In this document: positions 50,765-59,786 of the stretch, in pieces
How positions within the stretch are numbered: the stretch's first letter is position 1
Layout of the letters: each line of letters begins with the position of its first letter
Assembly (NCBI RefSeq): GCF_000424265.1
Contig: NZ_AUJO01000001.1
Coordinates: 372,001-436,000, forward strand
Origin: Butyrivibrio sp. WCD3002
GTDB lineage: Bacteria > Bacillota > Clostridia > Lachnospirales > Lachnospiraceae
Reading direction: 5' to 3'
Length of the DNA: 64,000 bases
Notes under the pieces: model-generated
Databases searched by the model: none
The model's input: only the letters and a program-made list of their open reading frames with translations
What the model was told of the DNA's origin: nothing
Program-made: the position numbers and the translations under genes

Positions 50765-52210
50765 ATGAAGAACATTTTATTTGTAGCATCTGAAGGTGTA
50801 CCTTTTATTAAAACAGGAGGACTCGCTGATGTTGTAGGTTCACTTCCAAAGGAGCTTGATCCCAGATACTTTGACGTACGTGTTGTTCTTCCCAAATACT
50901 CATGTATGTCACAGGAGATGAAGGATAAGCTTGAGTATGTCTCCAACTTTTACATGGATTTTCACTGGAAAAGTGAATATGTTGGAATTTTCTATGCCGA
51001 AGTAGAAGGCATTAAGTATTATTTTATTGATAACGAATACTTCTTTAGCGGTATGGCTCCCTATGGCGGAGATGTACTTTGGGAGATTGAAAAATTTGCG
51101 TTCTTCAGCAAAGCTTCACTTTCAATTCTTCCTGTAATTGGCTTTAGACCGGATATAATTCACTGTCATGACTGGCAGACAGGACTTATTCCTGTATATC
51201 TCAAGGAGAGATTCCAGGGTAATGAATTTTTCCGTGGTATTAAGTCAATAATGACAATCCACAATCTTAAGTTCCAGGGTAAGTGGGACGCAAAGGATGT
51301 TCAGGATATTACAGGACTTCCTGATTATTATTTCACACCGGATAAGCTTGGCTACTACAAGGATGCCAATCTTTTGAAGGGAGGTATCGTATATGCCGAT
51401 GCCATCACAACTGTAAGCAGCACCTATGCTGAAGAGATCAAGACCGAATTTTACGGAGAAGGTCTTGACGGCCTTTTAAGAGCACGTACCAACGATCTTA
51501 GAGGTATTGTAAATGGTATCGATTATGGCGAATTTAATCCTGAGACGGATAAATTCCTTGATCATCCTTACAATGCGATTAACTTCAGGAAAGAAAAGTC
51601 TAAGAACAAGAGAGCACTTCAGAGAGAGCTTGGCCTTCCTGAGGATGATAAGATCATGATGATCGGTATAATTTCACGTCTTACCGATCAAAAGGGCTTT
51701 GACCTTATCGCCTATGTTCTTGATGAGCTTTGTCAGGATGCCATTCAGGTGGTTGTTCTCGGTACAGGTGAAGAGCAGTACGAGAATATGTTCCGTCATT
51801 TTGCATGGAAATACAGTGACAAGATTTCCGCTAATATCTATTACTCAAATCCTTTGTCACATAAGATTTATGCAGCATCCGATGCCTTCCTTATGCCGTC
51901 ACTGTTTGAGCCCTGCGGACTTTCACAGCTTATGGCACTCAGATACGGAACTATTCCGATTGTCAGACAGACAGGAGGACTTACAGATACTGTTGAACCC
52001 TACAATCAGTTCGAGAGTAAGGGCACAGGCTTCGGATTCCTTAATTACAACGCTCATGAAATGATGCATACTGTGCGCGAAGCAGAGCGTGTATTCTACG
52101 ATAACAAGCGTGAGTGGAATAAGATGATTGATAGAGCGATGGCTGCCAATTTCTCTTGGAAGGTATCAGCTTCCAAATATCAGGAGATGTACGATTGGCT
52201 TAGACCTTAA
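50765..52210 (+). CDS. glgA: Glycogen synthase (ADP-glucose type)
   Basis: A 481-aa GT5 glycosyltransferase that extends alpha-1,4-glucan from ADP-glucose. KTGGLADVVGSLPKEL near residue 15 is the ADP-glucose binding signature; the C-terminal domain has EPCGLSQLMALRYGTIPIV near 380, containing the catalytic Glu motif. It follows trpS by 15 bases with GGAGG before the ATG. No other glg genes are next to it, but a GH13 enzyme lies at 61.5 kb. A flippase gene follows after six bases. Confidence 0.95.
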   Translation: MKNILFVASEGVPFIKTGGLADVVGSLPKELDPRYFDVRVVLPKYSCMSQEMKDKLEYVSNFYMDFHWKSEYVGIFYAEVEGIKYYFIDNEYFFSGMAPYGGDVLWEIEKFAFFSKASLSILPVIGFRPDIIHCHDWQTGLIPVYLKERFQGNEFFRGIKSIMTIHNLKFQGKWDAKDVQDITGLPDYYFTPDKLGYYKDANLLKGGIVYADAITTVSSTYAEEIKTEFYGEGLDGLLRARTNDLRGIVNGIDYGEFNPETDKFLDHPYNAINFRKEKSKNKRALQRELGLPEDDKIMMIGIISRLTDQKGFDLIAYVLDELCQDAIQVVVLGTGEEQYENMFRHFAWKYSDKISANIYYSNPLSHKIYAASDAFLMPSLFEPCGLSQLMALRYGTIPIVRQTGGLTDTVEPYNQFESKGTGFGFLNYNAHEMMHTVREAERVFYDNKREWNKMIDRAMAANFSWKVSASKYQEMYDWLRP

Positions 52211-52216
52211 TTTATT

Positions 52217-53863
52217 ATGAGTAAAAAGAAAAGTATGCTGGTGCAGGGAGGAATCCTTGCATCAGCCGGTTTAATTTGTAGCGTAATTGGTCTGTTATAT
52301 CGCGGCCCTCTGACCGGAATCATAGGAGATGAGGGTAACGGTTATTACAGCAGCGCTTACAACATTTATAATATTGTATTGCTTATTTCGTCCTATAGCA
52401 TTCCTTCTGCAATGAGTAAGATCATTTCCCAGAAGCTGGCTGTTCACGAGTATCGCAACGCACAGCGAATTTTTCACTGTGCGCTTCTTTATGTGTGCGT
52501 AATGGGAGGGTTGGGAAGTCTTTTTGTTTTCTTTGGGGCCCCTCTTTTCCTTGACGGATATTCAATTCCTGTTGTTCGTGTATTTGCACCTATAATTTTT
52601 ATATTTGGTCCTCTTGGAGTTTTGAGAGGCTATTTTCAGGCCCACAGGACAATGATTCCTACAAGTGTATCTCAGCTTGCAGAGCAGATCCTGAATGCAG
52701 TTGTTTCTGTTGGCGGAGCATATTTTCTTGTAAGATTTGCACTTTCAAAGGGCTATGATGAGTCAACAAGAGCCATGTACGGTGCAATAGGAAGCGCTCT
52801 GGGAACCGGATCCGGTGTGGTTATTGCGCTTCTTTTCATGTTCCTTGTTTACAACATAAACAGGGATTTTATTAAAAGGAAGGTTATCCATGACCATCAT
52901 GAGGATATGACCTATAAAGAGATTTTTCTCATGATTATTATGTTTGTTACACCTTTTATCTTCAGTACGTTTATTTATCAGTTATCAACATCACTTAATC
53001 AGACACTCTTTTCTAAGATAATGACCGGCACAAAGGGACTTCCGCACAATGAGGTCATTACAAGATTTGGAGTATATTCAAGTAAAGCGGTTGTGATAAC
53101 AAATTTTCCTATAAGGATAGCATCAGCTGCCGCAGCTACTATTATGCCCAGCATATCTACCTATTATGCTCAAAAAAATTACGATGGTACAGCTGAGCTA
53201 GTGGCTAAGGTAAACAGAATAGTAATGATGATAGCTATACCTTCTGCAGCAGGACTATTTGCACTTTCTGAGCCTATACTTATGCTTCTCTTTCCGCAGA
53301 AGTCTACGCTGCATGAAGCGGGAGTTTTGATGCAGTTTCTTGCAATTACTGTAGTTTTTTATTCGCTATCTACTGTCAGCAATGCAATTTTGCAGGGCAT
53401 TGGAAGAGTGAATATTCCTGTTATAAACGCAGCAATTGCGCTGGCTGTACAGACAGTAGTCCTTGTTTTGCTACTGCTTTATACAGACCTTGGGAATAAA
53501 TCTCTGGCTATAGTTACAATAATTTACTCACTAATGATGTGCATTCTAAATGGTTTTGCCATAGGCAGATCCCTTGACGTACATCAGAATTATAAAAAGC
53601 TTTATCTGCTTCCCGGAATATCAGCTGTGGTTATGGGCGGAGTGGCATTTGGAGTTTATGAGCTGTTTGAATTTTTGATTAGATTTATTCTGAAAAGCGA
53701 TTATTTTGTGAATCTGGCAGCTGTGCTTTTTGCTATTTTTGCAGCGGTATTGGTATATGCAGTGATGATGGTAAAAACAAAAGCTGTCACCGAGAATGAA
53801 CTTGTTTCATTTCCGAAGGGCACAAGCATGATAAGGTTGCTTAAGAAGGTTCACATCATGTAA
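52217..53863 (+). CDS. MATE-like polysaccharide/lipid flippase (SpoVB/MurJ family)
   Basis: A 548-aa membrane protein with about 14 helices, of the MOP superfamily (SpoVB, MurJ, RfbX-like). It opens MLVQGGILASAGLICSVIGL and has the GSALGTGSGVVIALLFMF region and a loop with two His and Asp residues (HDHHEDMTYKEI) near 225. Such proteins flip lipid-linked precursors across the membrane; SpoVB-type members can act on peptidoglycan lipid II or on polysaccharide carriers. Its start lies six bases after glgA without a clear ribosome site, suggesting translational coupling. Confidence 0.88.
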   Translation: MSKKKSMLVQGGILASAGLICSVIGLLYRGPLTGIIGDEGNGYYSSAYNIYNIVLLISSYSIPSAMSKIISQKLAVHEYRNAQRIFHCALLYVCVMGGLGSLFVFFGAPLFLDGYSIPVVRVFAPIIFIFGPLGVLRGYFQAHRTMIPTSVSQLAEQILNAVVSVGGAYFLVRFALSKGYDESTRAMYGAIGSALGTGSGVVIALLFMFLVYNINRDFIKRKVIHDHHEDMTYKEIFLMIIMFVTPFIFSTFIYQLSTSLNQTLFSKIMTGTKGLPHNEVITRFGVYSSKAVVITNFPIRIASAAAATIMPSISTYYAQKNYDGTAELVAKVNRIVMMIAIPSAAGLFALSEPILMLLFPQKSTLHEAGVLMQFLAITVVFYSLSTVSNAILQGIGRVNIPVINAAIALAVQTVVLVLLLLYTDLGNKSLAIVTIIYSLMMCILNGFAIGRSLDVHQNYKKLYLLPGISAVVMGGVAFGVYELFEFLIRFILKSDYFVNLAAVLFAIFAAVLVYAVMMVKTKAVTENELVSFPKGTSMIRLLKKVHIM

Positions 53864-53905
53864 TTTGTAGTAATTTGGCTTTATATTTTTACAGGAAGGT
53901 TTAAT

Positions 53906-55699
53906 ATGGCATTTGATGGCTTAACTGTTGCCAATATTGTGAGAGATTTAAAGGCTGAGCTTATTGGCGGCAGACTATATAAAATTGCACAGACAGAGAA
54001 GGACGAGCTTCTTATCACTGTCAGAAAGGCTGTTGAAAACGGCGGTGGTCAGAGGAGACTTTTCATGTCTTCTGATGCATCGCTGCCTCTTGTTTATCTG
54101 ACAGATGAGAATAAACAGAGCCCCATGACTGCGCCTAATTTTTGCATGCTTTTAAGAAAGCATATTCAAAATGGCAAGATAATCTCTATTGATCAGCCAT
54201 CTCTTGAGAGAATTATAAGAATTGAAATTGAGCATCTGGATGAAATGGGAGATTTAAGGCATAAGACTCTTCTTATAGAGCTCATGGGAAAATACAGCAA
54301 TATAATTTTTGTTGACGAGGACAACAGGATAATTGATGCAATAAAGCACATTCCCTCAAGTGTAAGCTCTGTTAGAGAGGTTTTGCCGGGAAGAGAATAT
54401 TTTGTTCCGGATACCCAAAGTAAATTAAATCCTCTTGAATGCTCAAGGGATGAATTTATGGGACTTATTTCATCCAAAGGACAGCCTGTTTTTAAGGCGT
54501 TTTATGGTAGCTTTACGGGACTTTCGCCTGTTATTTCACAGGAAATATGCTTCAGAGCCGGAGTTGACGCCGATAAATCAGCAATTGCTCTCGAAAATGA
54601 CGAATGCGAAAAGCTGTGGTCAGCGTTTGATGAGGTAATGGGACTTGTAAAGGATGGCAAGTTCACGCCGGAGCTTATTTATATAAACGATAAGCCCAAG
54701 GAATACGCCGCAATTTCTCTTACTATGTATCATAGCGGTGATGATTCTGATTATAGGGAATTTGATGATATTTCAGAGCTGCTCACACATTTTTATTCAG
54801 AAAAAAATGCAGTTACAAGAATTAGACAAAAGTCTGCTGATCTTAGAAAGGTTGTAAGTACTGTTCTTGAGAGAAATATCAGAACACTGGATTTACAGAC
54901 AAATCAGCTTAAGGACACTGAGAAAAAGGATAAATACAGAGTATACGGCGAGCTTCTTACGGTTTATGGCTATAGCGCTGAGCCTGAGGCTACATCTATT
55001 ACCGTTAATGATTACAACACAGGAAAAGATGTTAAGATCACACTTGATCCAACCCTTACAATAGCGCAGAACGCTAAGAAGTATTTTGATAAATACACAA
55101 AGATGAAGCGTACAGCTGAGGCTTTAGAGGTTCAGATGAAGGAGGTTTCCGATACTGTATCTCATCTTGAATCAATTTCTGCAGCTCTGGATATTGCAAG
55201 GCAGGAAGAGGATCTTACGGATATCAGAAGGGAGCTTATTGAAGGCGGCTACATTAAGGGAAGTGCAGCCGACAGAATAAGCGGAAAAGGTAAAAACGGA
55301 AAACAGAACCGTTCACAGAAATCCAAGAGTAAGCCTTTTCACTATATCAGCAGTGACGGATTCCACATCTATGTGGGTAAGAACAACTATCAGAATGATG
55401 AGCTTACTTTTAAGGTGGCTAATGGTGGTGACTGGTGGTTTCATGCAAAGAAAATTCCCGGATCCCATGTGGTTCTTATAACAGAGGGACGGGAAGTGCC
55501 GGACAGAGCGTTTGAAGAAGCTGCAGCTCTGGCTGCCTATTACTCAAAGGGTAGAGAGCAGGACAAGGTAGAGATTGATTATCTTAAGAGAAAAGATGTC
55601 AAAAAACCGGGAGGAGCAAAGCCCGGATTTGTGGTTTACTACACCAATTATTCCATGGTTATCGGAACGGATATATCGGCTTTGAAGGAAGTAGAGTAA
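53906..55699 (+). CDS. rqcH: NFACT-family ribosome quality control protein RqcH
   Basis: A 597-aa NFACT protein (once called fibronectin-binding protein). The N domain starts MAFDGLTVANIVRDLKAELI with GGRLYKIAQTEKDELL; a HhH and a coiled-coil region (about 290-430) follow; the C-terminal NFACT-R domain has PFHYISSDGFHIYVGKNN near 472 and DWWFHAKKIPGSHVV near 510. In Bacillus, RqcH marks stalled 50S nascent chains with alanine tails. Length and domain order fit the family. AGGAAGG precedes the ATG. Confidence 0.92.
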   Translation: MAFDGLTVANIVRDLKAELIGGRLYKIAQTEKDELLITVRKAVENGGGQRRLFMSSDASLPLVYLTDENKQSPMTAPNFCMLLRKHIQNGKIISIDQPSLERIIRIEIEHLDEMGDLRHKTLLIELMGKYSNIIFVDEDNRIIDAIKHIPSSVSSVREVLPGREYFVPDTQSKLNPLECSRDEFMGLISSKGQPVFKAFYGSFTGLSPVISQEICFRAGVDADKSAIALENDECEKLWSAFDEVMGLVKDGKFTPELIYINDKPKEYAAISLTMYHSGDDSDYREFDDISELLTHFYSEKNAVTRIRQKSADLRKVVSTVLERNIRTLDLQTNQLKDTEKKDKYRVYGELLTVYGYSAEPEATSITVNDYNTGKDVKITLDPTLTIAQNAKKYFDKYTKMKRTAEALEVQMKEVSDTVSHLESISAALDIARQEEDLTDIRRELIEGGYIKGSAADRISGKGKNGKQNRSQKSKSKPFHYISSDGFHIYVGKNNYQNDELTFKVANGGDWWFHAKKIPGSHVVLITEGREVPDRAFEEAAALAAYYSKGREQDKVEIDYLKRKDVKKPGGAKPGFVVYYTNYSMVIGTDISALKEVE

Positions 55700-55735
55700 T
55701 ATTCATTAAATTGTGTATTAAAAATAGCTAAAACA

Positions 55736-55764
55736 TTGACTAATACTGCGTTGTCACATATCAT
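55736..55764 (+). promoter_or_regulatory. Promoter of the YicC-family gene
   Basis: TTGACT (55736-55741) and TATCAT (55759-55764), 17 bases apart, each match consensus at five of six positions. The expected transcript start, near 55771, coincides with the first base of the leader hairpin. Confidence 0.7.
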
Positions 55765-55771
55765 TAAATAA

Positions 55772-55855
55772 GATATTTCTATTAAAAATGTAGTTAAAAA
55801 TAGAAATATCCGGAATGTATTTTTATAGCAAAAAACATTTGGATATTTAGGAGGG
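55772..55855 (+). promoter_or_regulatory. Leader with two mutually exclusive hairpins before the YicC-family gene
   Basis: Hairpin 1: GATATTTCTATT (55772-55783) pairs perfectly with AATAGAAATATC (55799-55810). Hairpin 2: AAATATCC (55804-55811) and ATGT (55815-55818) pair with ACAT (55835-55838) and GGATATTT (55841-55848), which ends directly against the AGGAGGG ribosome site (55849-55855). The AAATATC segment is shared, so only one hairpin can form at a time. This is the layout of a translational switch. Confidence 0.55.
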
Positions 55856-55858
55856 TTT

Positions 55859-56746
55859 ATGGTTTGCAGTATGACAGGCTACGGACGCTGTGAAGTAGCA
55901 GATGAGAAGCACAAATTTACAGTTGAGATGAAGTCGGTTAATAACCGATATCTTGATATCAATATCAAGATGCCAAAGAAATTCAATGCTTTGGAATCCA
56001 AGATCAGAAATGAGCTTAAGAAATTCATTAAGCGTGGTAAGGTTGATGTTTTCATATCCTATGAAGATTTTTCAGAAACCGATTCAAAGGTTAAGTACAA
56101 CAAAGCTATCGCCGGAGAGTATCTTACATATTTAAAGCAGATGGCAGAGGATTTTGGAATTGATAATGATATCAGAGTATCAACATTATCAAAATATCCC
56201 GATGTTTTCAGTATGGAAGATGTTGAGCCCAATGAAGATGAGATGTGGGAGTCTCTTAAGAAGACAGTTGACGGCGCAGGCGAAGAGTTCGCGGCATCCA
56301 GATCAAGAGAGGGTGAGTTCCTCCGTCAGGATCTGGAAGAGAAGCTTTCCAATATGATGGACAGCGTAGAATTCATAACTGAAAGATCACCTATCATTAT
56401 TGATGAATACAGAAACAGACTTCGCGATAAGGTTAAGGAGCTTCTTGAAGATAAAGCTGTTGATGAGAACAGACTTATTATGGAGGTTACACTTTACGCA
56501 GATAAGGTATCTGTTGATGAGGAGCTTGTCAGACTTCGCAGTCATATCAAAGCCATGAAGGATGAGCTTAATAAGGGCGATGACAAGGACGGAATCGGAA
56601 GAAAGCTTGATTTCCTTGCACAGGAGATGAACAGAGAATCAAATACAATTCTTTCCAAGTCAACTGACCTTGAAATTTCTGATCGCGGAATATCCTTAAA
56701 GACCGATGTCGAAAAAGTCCGTGAGCAGATTCAGAATATTGAATAA
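55859..56746 (+). CDS. YicC-family endoribonuclease-like protein
   Basis: A 295-aa YicC protein; members are RNA-binding or endoribonuclease-type stress proteins. It opens SMTGYGRCEVADEKHKFTVE, then VEMKSVNNRYLDINIKMPKK, and ends with the DUF1732-type LDFLAQEMNRESNTILSKS near 260. The ATG at 55859 (MVCSMTGYG) is eight bases after the middle of AGGAGGG. In Firmicutes yicC, remA/extracellular matrix regulator, gmk and rpoZ are often grouped; here gmk and rpoZ follow but no remA gene is seen. Confidence 0.9.
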   Translation: MVCSMTGYGRCEVADEKHKFTVEMKSVNNRYLDINIKMPKKFNALESKIRNELKKFIKRGKVDVFISYEDFSETDSKVKYNKAIAGEYLTYLKQMAEDFGIDNDIRVSTLSKYPDVFSMEDVEPNEDEMWESLKKTVDGAGEEFAASRSREGEFLRQDLEEKLSNMMDSVEFITERSPIIIDEYRNRLRDKVKELLEDKAVDENRLIMEVTLYADKVSVDEELVRLRSHIKAMKDELNKGDDKDGIGRKLDFLAQEMNRESNTILSKSTDLEISDRGISLKTDVEKVREQIQNIE

Positions 56747-56750
56747 ATGC

Positions 56751-56780
56751 TTGTCATTACCTGTAGTTTTGTGGTATTAT
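56751..56780 (+). promoter_or_regulatory. Promoter for gmk-rpoZ
   Basis: TTGTCA (56751-56756), 18 bases, TG-G-TATTAT with the -10 at 56775-56780. Both a -35 and an extended -10 are present. The leader is about 45 bases. Confidence 0.6.
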
Positions 56781-56831
56781 CAGCTCTATTGCGGGTAAAA
56801 GCAGATCCGTATAAGGAAGTGTGGTATTTTG

Positions 56832-57455
56832 ATGAATAAAAAAGGTATTATTGTTGTTGTTTCGGGTTTTTCAGGAGCAGGAAAAGGCACACTGATGAAG
56901 GCTCTTTTACAGAAGTATGATAATTATGCTTTGTCAGTATCAGCTACTACCAGGAATCCCAGGCCCGGTGAGACACATGGAAAAGAGTACTTTTTTGTAA
57001 CAAAAGAGGAATTCGAGAAGCTTATCGCAGAGGATGGACTTGTTGAATATGCTAATTACGTTGGCAATTATTACGGTACGCCCAAGACCTTCGTTGAAGA
57101 GAAGCTGGATCAGGGAAAAGATGTAATCCTTGAGATCGAGATTCAGGGAGCACTTCAGATAAAGAAGAAATTCCCCAAGGCACTTTTACTCTTTGTAATG
57201 CCGCCTACTGTTGAGGAGCTTAAGAGAAGGCTTATCGGAAGAGGAACAGAGACAGAGGATGTCATACACGGAAGACTTCTTCGAGCAAAAGAAGAGGGAC
57301 AGGGTATTGACGAATATGATAATATAATAATCAATGATGATCTTGATACATGCGTTACCACAATGCATGAAATCATACAGGCAGCTCACTATACACCTGA
57401 TCGCAATGAGGAATTTATTCAGAGCATCAGAGAGCAGCTTTCAGAACTAAAATAA
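56832..57455 (+). CDS. gmk: Guanylate kinase
   Basis: A 207-aa kinase converting GMP to GDP with ATP. The P-loop GFSGAGKGTLMKALL is near residue 12, the GMP-binding SVSATTRNPRPGETHGKEYFF near 36, and the lid region RLIGRGTETEDVIHGRL near 133. ATG at 56832 is chosen; a TTG three bases earlier is in frame and cannot be excluded. AAGGAAG is the ribosome site. rpoZ follows after 38 bases, the usual gmk-rpoZ pairing. Confidence 0.95.
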   Translation: MNKKGIIVVVSGFSGAGKGTLMKALLQKYDNYALSVSATTRNPRPGETHGKEYFFVTKEEFEKLIAEDGLVEYANYVGNYYGTPKTFVEEKLDQGKDVILEIEIQGALQIKKKFPKALLLFVMPPTVEELKRRLIGRGTETEDVIHGRLLRAKEEGQGIDEYDNIIINDDLDTCVTTMHEIIQAAHYTPDRNEEFIQSIREQLSELK

Positions 57456-57493
57456 GCTATAATAAAACCTAAGATATTTTATGGAGGAAAAAC

Positions 57494-57775
57494 ATGATAC
57501 ATCCGTCATACGTAGATTTAATGAAGGTAGTAAACAAGGACGTTGAGGAAGGAAATGAGCCTATTATCAGCTCAAGATACTCAATCGTTATGGCTACTGC
57601 AAAGAGAGCAAGACAGCTTATTGCAGGTGATGAGCCTATGGTAAAGGTTAAGGATAAGGAGAAATTCCTTTCAATCGCTGTTGACGAGCTTAACGATGAC
57701 AAGCTTCGTATTCTTTCTGATGAAGAGAAGGCTGCTCTCATCGAGGATAACGAAGAAATCACTACAGAGGAGTAA
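57494..57775 (+). CDS. rpoZ: RNA polymerase omega subunit
   Basis: A 93-aa omega subunit, which helps assemble RNA polymerase. It begins MIHPSYVDLMKVVNKDVEEG and has SSRYSIVMATAKRARQLIAG, the family's helix core. GGAGG precedes the ATG. It lies directly downstream of gmk and 13 bases before rimO. Confidence 0.88.
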   Translation: MIHPSYVDLMKVVNKDVEEGNEPIISSRYSIVMATAKRARQLIAGDEPMVKVKDKEKFLSIAVDELNDDKLRILSDEEKAALIEDNEEITTEE

Positions 57776-57788
57776 TAGATTATAATCT

Positions 57789-59186
57789 ATGAAAATCTTA
57801 TTTGTATCACTTGGATGTGATAAAAACCGTGTGGATTCCGAGGTTATGCTCGGAATGTTATCCAGCAGAGGTCATGAATTCACAGATGACGAAGAAATCG
57901 CTGAAGCAGCAGTGGTAAACACATGCTGCTTTATTGGTGATGCTAAGGAAGAAAGTATCAATACTATTATTGATCTTGCTAAGTATCGTACTTCAGGACA
58001 GTACAAGGCGCTTATTGTAACAGGATGCCTTGCAGAGAGATACAGGGATGAAGTTCTTGAGGAAATTCCTGAGGTGGACAGAATTATTGGTACAGCTTCA
58101 ATTGAGCATATTATAGAAGCTTTGGATTCTGTTCTTGAAGAAAATGCCGATTCTCAAAAGTCTCTGTCTGAAAAAGAATATCTGGATAGCCTTGATAAAA
58201 AGCCTGTTGGAAACAGAAAAAGAATTCAGACTACCGGCGGCCAGTTCAATTATCTAAAGATTGCAGAGGGCTGCAATAAGAACTGTACCTATTGTGTAAT
58301 TCCAAAGGTCAGAGGAAGATATCGCTCAGTTCCTATGGAGGAGCTTGTAGCTGAAGCAAAAGCACTGGCAGATAAGGGTGTTTCAGAGCTTATACTTGTT
58401 GCTCAGGAGACGACACTTTACGGAGTTGATCTTTACGGTGAGAAAAAGCTTCCGGAACTTCTTAAAGAGCTTTGCAAGGTTGAGGGAATCAATTGGATAA
58501 GGCTTATGTATTGTTATCCCGAAGAGATTACTGACGAGATGATCGATACAATCGCCAGTGAACCAAAGATCTGCAATTATCTCGATATTCCTATTCAGAG
58601 CGGTTCTGATCATGTTCTTCGCATGATGGGAAGAAAGACCAACAGGGCTGAAATTACTGAAAGAATTAAATATATCAGAGAAAGAATTCCTGACATCTGT
58701 ATAAGAACTACTCTTATCGCAGGATTCCCTGGCGAGCTTGATGAGGATCATGAGGAAACTCTTCAGTTTGTTAAAGAGATGCGATTTGACAGGCTTGGAT
58801 GTTTTACATACTCTCAGGAAGAGGATACTGTTGCAGGCGAGATGCCTGATCAGATTGATGAAGATATTAAAGAAAAGCGCCGTGATGAGATAATGGAGCT
58901 TCAGCAGGAAATCGTATTTGAAGCTGCAAGAAATCGTGTAGGTCAGACAGTTTCTGTTGTTATTGAAGGCAGAATAACTGATGACGATGAGGATGAATAC
59001 GGTTATACTTATGTTGGACGTACCTTTATGGATGCGCCTGATGTAGATGGATATATTTTTATAATGGATGTTCCGTATGATCTCATGAGCGGACAGTTTG
59101 TAGAAGTAAAAATAACAGGTTCCAACGATTACGATCTGGTTGGGGAACTTATTGTGGAGGGGAACCAGGATGAATTTGCCGAATAA
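57789..59186 (+). CDS. rimO: Ribosomal protein S12 methylthiotransferase RimO
   Basis: A 465-aa radical SAM enzyme that methylthiolates Asp of ribosomal protein S12. The UPF0004 domain has SLGCDKNRVDSEVMLGML and NTCCFIGDAKEES; the radical SAM cluster is EGCNKNCTYCVIP near 160; the C-terminal TRAM domain reads RTFMDAPDVDGYIFI. The CDKNRVDSE opening distinguishes RimO from MiaB. The start has no close ribosome site, so coupling with rpoZ is likely. pgsA overlaps its end by 17 bases. Confidence 0.95.
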   Translation: MKILFVSLGCDKNRVDSEVMLGMLSSRGHEFTDDEEIAEAAVVNTCCFIGDAKEESINTIIDLAKYRTSGQYKALIVTGCLAERYRDEVLEEIPEVDRIIGTASIEHIIEALDSVLEENADSQKSLSEKEYLDSLDKKPVGNRKRIQTTGGQFNYLKIAEGCNKNCTYCVIPKVRGRYRSVPMEELVAEAKALADKGVSELILVAQETTLYGVDLYGEKKLPELLKELCKVEGINWIRLMYCYPEEITDEMIDTIASEPKICNYLDIPIQSGSDHVLRMMGRKTNRAEITERIKYIRERIPDICIRTTLIAGFPGELDEDHEETLQFVKEMRFDRLGCFTYSQEEDTVAGEMPDQIDEDIKEKRRDEIMELQQEIVFEAARNRVGQTVSVVIEGRITDDDEDEYGYTYVGRTFMDAPDVDGYIFIMDVPYDLMSGQFVEVKITGSNDYDLVGELIVEGNQDEFAE

Positions 59187-59706
59187 ACTTACTGTATTTA
59201 GAGTTTTACTTATTCCATTTTTTGTAGTATTTTTACTTGTACCAATATTTGGCGAAGCTGATAAATGGATAGCTCTTACGATTTTCGTAGTTGCATCACT
59301 TACAGATTTGGCTGATGGAAAAATCGCAAGAAAATATAATCTTGTAACGGATTTTGGAAAATTTATGGATCCTCTTGCGGACAAGCTTCTTGTTTGCAGC
59401 GCTATGATCTGCCTTATAGAGCTTGGCAGAATTCCTTCATGGATAGTAGTGGTAATTATTGCAAGAGAATTTATAATAAGCGGCTTCAGACTGATAGCAG
59501 TTGAAAAGGGAAGGGTTATAGCCGCAAGCTACTGGGGTAAGTTTAAAACAACTTTTCAGATGATCATGGTAATCCTTATGATTGCCAATATCGCACAGTT
59601 ACAGGTAGTAACAACGATAATAATGTATATAGCACTTGTGCTCACTATAGTTTCGCTTGTTGATTATCTAATTAAGAATAAAGACGTGATGAGCGGAGCA
59701 ATGTAA
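59170..59706 (+). CDS. pgsA: CDP-diacylglycerol-glycerol-3-phosphate 3-phosphatidyltransferase
   Basis: A 178-aa membrane enzyme for phosphatidylglycerol phosphate synthesis. The CDP-alcohol phosphotransferase motif spans DGKIARKYNLVTDFGKFMD with Asp, Gly, Ala, Arg and Asp residues at the expected spacing. Five or six helices are predicted. It opens MNLPNKLTVFRVLLIPFFVV, the usual PgsA start. ATG at 59170 follows GGAGGGG; the longer frame from 59140 lies inside rimO and is rejected. The 17-base overlap with rimO matches common rimO-pgsA gene order. Confidence 0.95.
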   Translation: MNLPNKLTVFRVLLIPFFVVFLLVPIFGEADKWIALTIFVVASLTDLADGKIARKYNLVTDFGKFMDPLADKLLVCSAMICLIELGRIPSWIVVVIIAREFIISGFRLIAVEKGRVIAASYWGKFKTTFQMIMVILMIANIAQLQVVTTIIMYIALVLTIVSLVDYLIKNKDVMSGAM

Positions 59707-59722
59707 TTTATGTTAATGCTAG

Positions 59723-59765
59723 TGGGGGACAGCATTTATTATTTAAATGTTGTCCTCCATTTTTT
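59723..59765 (+). terminator. Terminator after pgsA
   Basis: A 15-bp stem (59723-59737 with 59745-59759, two G-U pairs) around a seven-base loop is followed by six Ts. Confidence 0.88.
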
Positions 59766-59786
59766 AATTTTTAGAAAGAGGTAAGA

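Noticed and set aside
57776-57789. A 14-bp perfect palindrome TAGATTATAATCTA just before rimO, containing TATAAT.
   Set aside because: A promoter here would start transcription after the rimO start codon, and rimO fits as part of the gmk-rpoZ transcript; the palindrome is short and AT rich.
58383-59384. A 333-codon minus-strand ORF opposite rimO and pgsA.
   Set aside because: It overlaps two clearly identified genes, and its translation shows no domain.
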